Positions 62,504 to 64,000 of a stretch of 64,000 bases of DNA are shown piece by piece. Under the pieces are notes generated by a model. That model saw only the letters and a program-made list of their open reading frames with translations, did not search any database and was not told the origin of the DNA. The position numbers and the translations under genes are program-made. The number at the start of each line of letters is the position of its first letter. Position 1 is the first letter of the stretch. Source of the DNA: Planctomycetia bacterium (GTDB lineage Bacteria; Planctomycetota; Phycisphaerae; UBA1845; UTPLA1); NCBI GenBank assembly GCA_015075745.1, contig JABTTW010000002.1:510453-574452 (forward strand), given 5' to 3'.

Positions 62504-64000
62504 GTGGCAGGAAAACCCGGCGGAATACTCGGTCTGGGCCTCGCCGTTGTCCTCGTGGGCGCGCTCGCAGGCTCTCCGTTCTACCTCAGGATGTTGCGCT
62601 CGGACGATCGGGCGCTGGCGGAGGCAGCTTCCGCGGACTCTGACACGCTGCGCCGGGCCGTCGCAAACCTCGATCACGAACTGGCCCTTCTCAACTACAT
62701 GATGCACAGCGGCGACGATCCGGAAGGGATCGACTCCGCGGTGGGATTTCGCTTCGCTCGGGAGAACCCGGGAATCTGGAACCGCGAAGTCATGCGCGAA
62801 TCGGCCGCCCTGGTTGAAGAATTGACGGCGATAGAAAATCGCGACATGGAGCGCAACACGATCGTCCTGGGCAAGGGCACCGTGAGCCGCGTGAATCCGC
62901 GCGGCGAGGATGTCCTGAGGGAAGCGCTCGAGCCGCTTAAGGCCGGCCAGAGCATTCTGTCACGGGCCGACGCGGCGATGAATCAGATTCGATCGCTGAC
63001 GGTTGGCAGCGCGTCCGCATCCAACAGCCTGGACGTCAATCGCGTGCGGTCGCTTTACCTGATGGCCAAGGCGCGATTGGAAGTTGACAAGGCGCGATTC
63101 GAGCGATCGCAGGCGTCAATTCTGCGTACCGGCGTCGAGCAGCGGGCCACCAGTTTGGGCAAGACACGATCGGTTCTCACCGCGCTCGAAGCAAGGCAGA
63201 CCGAGACGATTATTCAGCAAAAGCAGGAAAGCCTGGCACGCGCCGATGCGGGAAGCCAACAGGCGGCGCAGGCGATGGCCGGGCTTGAGGCATTGATCGC
63301 TTCTCGCAAGGCGGACATGAATTCGCTGTTGGAAGAGGCGGATCAGGCACGATCTGAGCTTGCGGAGCTGGCGGCGTCCGGAAACATCGATTCTCAAAGC
63401 GATCGCTATGCGGCGCTGTCGAAGAAGGCGCGCGAGGCAGAGGCAGCGGCGGCTGCCATTCAGAACGGCACGCTCCGGGGAGCGACCGAGGTCGCGGCCG
63501 ACGATCGGGAATTGGCAGGGCCCGCCTACGAAGGCGGCACGCCGGAGCCGGGCATCGGCGTGCTGGAGTTTCGGATGGAACAACTTCGCCAGCAGACGGC
63601 GGCGCTGAACTCGATGCGCGAGTCGCTGACGAAGGAGATCGCGGCGCTTCAGGAAACGGCCGAGGCCACCGCGACGAGCAAGGCACAAATCGCCGAAGGA
63701 CTCCAGGCGGAAGTTGCACGCATCGACGAGCAGCTTGCTCAGGCTTCGCAGCGCGTGAAGAATGCGGAGAAGAGCGAAGACGCTGCCCTGAAGCTACTGA
63801 AGGAAGCAGCCCTGGCCGCGAAGTCAGCAGTCGGCGCCGCCAAGAAGCGCACCAGTGATGCGATGCAAGGCACCGGCTCCGGCGAAAGCGTTGACGAGCG
63901 ATTGCAGCGCGTCAGCCAGGATCACGAAGCCGAGGCTTATGTACAGACGCTCGTAGGTAATGCGCTGTTTGCCTCCGCCGCCGTTCGATTTGATCAGATT
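62504..64000 (+). CDS. Membrane-anchored coiled-coil protein, partial at window end
   Basis: An uninterrupted frame from GTG 62504 to the window end (499 codons), so the C-terminus is missing. It has one N-terminal membrane helix (GILGLGLAVVLVGALAGSPFY), then long helices rich in Ala, Glu, Arg and Gln (for example RADAGSQQAAQAMAGLEALI, VARIDEQLAQASQRVKNAEK), suggesting a periplasmic coiled coil. AAGGGA lies a few bases before the GTG. No family is recognised. The 197-base gap before it holds nothing I can name. Confidence 0.6.
   Translation, partial: MAGKPGGILGLGLAVVLVGALAGSPFYLRMLRSDDRALAEAASADSDTLRRAVANLDHELALLNYMMHSGDDPEGIDSAVGFRFARENPGIWNREVMRESAALVEELTAIENRDMERNTIVLGKGTVSRVNPRGEDVLREALEPLKAGQSILSRADAAMNQIRSLTVGSASASNSLDVNRVRSLYLMAKARLEVDKARFERSQASILRTGVEQRATSLGKTRSVLTALEARQTETIIQQKQESLARADAGSQQAAQAMAGLEALIASRKADMNSLLEEADQARSELAELAASGNIDSQSDRYAALSKKAREAEAAAAAIQNGTLRGATEVAADDRELAGPAYEGGTPEPGIGVLEFRMEQLRQQTAALNSMRESLTKEIAALQETAEATATSKAQIAEGLQAEVARIDEQLAQASQRVKNAEKSEDAALKLLKEAALAAKSAVGAAKKRTSDAMQGTGSGESVDERLQRVSQDHEAEAYVQTLVGNALFASAAVRFDQI

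Overview
The window looks like chromosomal DNA of a GC-rich member of the Planctomycetota, probably a phycisphaera-like or uncultured lineage. The evidence is a PEP-CTERM protein with the short poly-Arg tail usual there (86-754), an eight-gene MoxR/DUF58/BatA/VWA operon ending in a terpene-cyclase-like repeat protein and an NPCBM protein (9339-22434), and a large exopolysaccharide locus. TGA is an ordinary stop in most genes here (for example fabG), so the one internal TGA discussed below is not explained by a changed genetic code.

Layout. 1-4500: a PEP-CTERM protein, then a secreted M2/M3-type metallopeptidase gene cut in two by an IS1380-type element (copy 1). 4500-9364: fabG, aat, folP and a GT-C/TPR membrane protein. 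9339-22434 (minus): the MoxR operon. 22829-25047 (plus): a membrane protein and a sugar-nucleotide epimerase. 25075-49376 (minus): a nearly gap-free 24 kb glycan operon with ugd, a uronate epimerase, a kinase-like/methyltransferase fusion, flippase, ATP-grasp enzyme, DUF362 protein, O-antigen ligase/polymerase, three GT4 glycosyltransferases, two asparagine-synthetase-type amidotransferases, a dehydrogenase fusion, a BNR protein, a heparinase-fold protein and a GNAT. 49762-51352: IS copy 2, lying exactly at the stop codon of a NusG-paralogue antiterminator. 51353-55622 (minus): NusG paralogue, fcl, a DUF4160/DUF2442 pair, gmd, wecB. 55836-58257: a sialidase-like lipoprotein and 1.3 kb of non-coding repeats, including a 24-bp minisatellite. 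58258-59849: IS copy 3, decayed. 59917-64000: a membrane-anchored peroxiredoxin-like gene with an in-frame TGA at the active site, and two planctomycete-type proteins, the last running off the window.

How the parts work together (inference). wecB, gmd, fcl, ugd and the uronate epimerase would supply ManNAc, GDP-fucose and UDP-uronates. GT4 enzymes assemble the glycan, the flippase and Wzy/ligase export and polymerise it, and the amidotransferases, methyltransferase, GNAT and ATP-grasp enzyme decorate it. The NusG paralogue probably lets RNA polymerase read through the long operon. Two tandem hairpins in the leader of ugd are a possible target, now separated from the regulator gene by IS copy 2.

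The most notable items are: the probable selenoprotein at 59917-60714 (U148-x-x-C151 in a peroxiredoxin motif, with a SECIS-like hairpin directly after the TGA); the three IS1380-type copies, with precise TSDs and a leader inverted repeat that can hide the transposase ribosome-binding site; and the antiterminator/leader arrangement.
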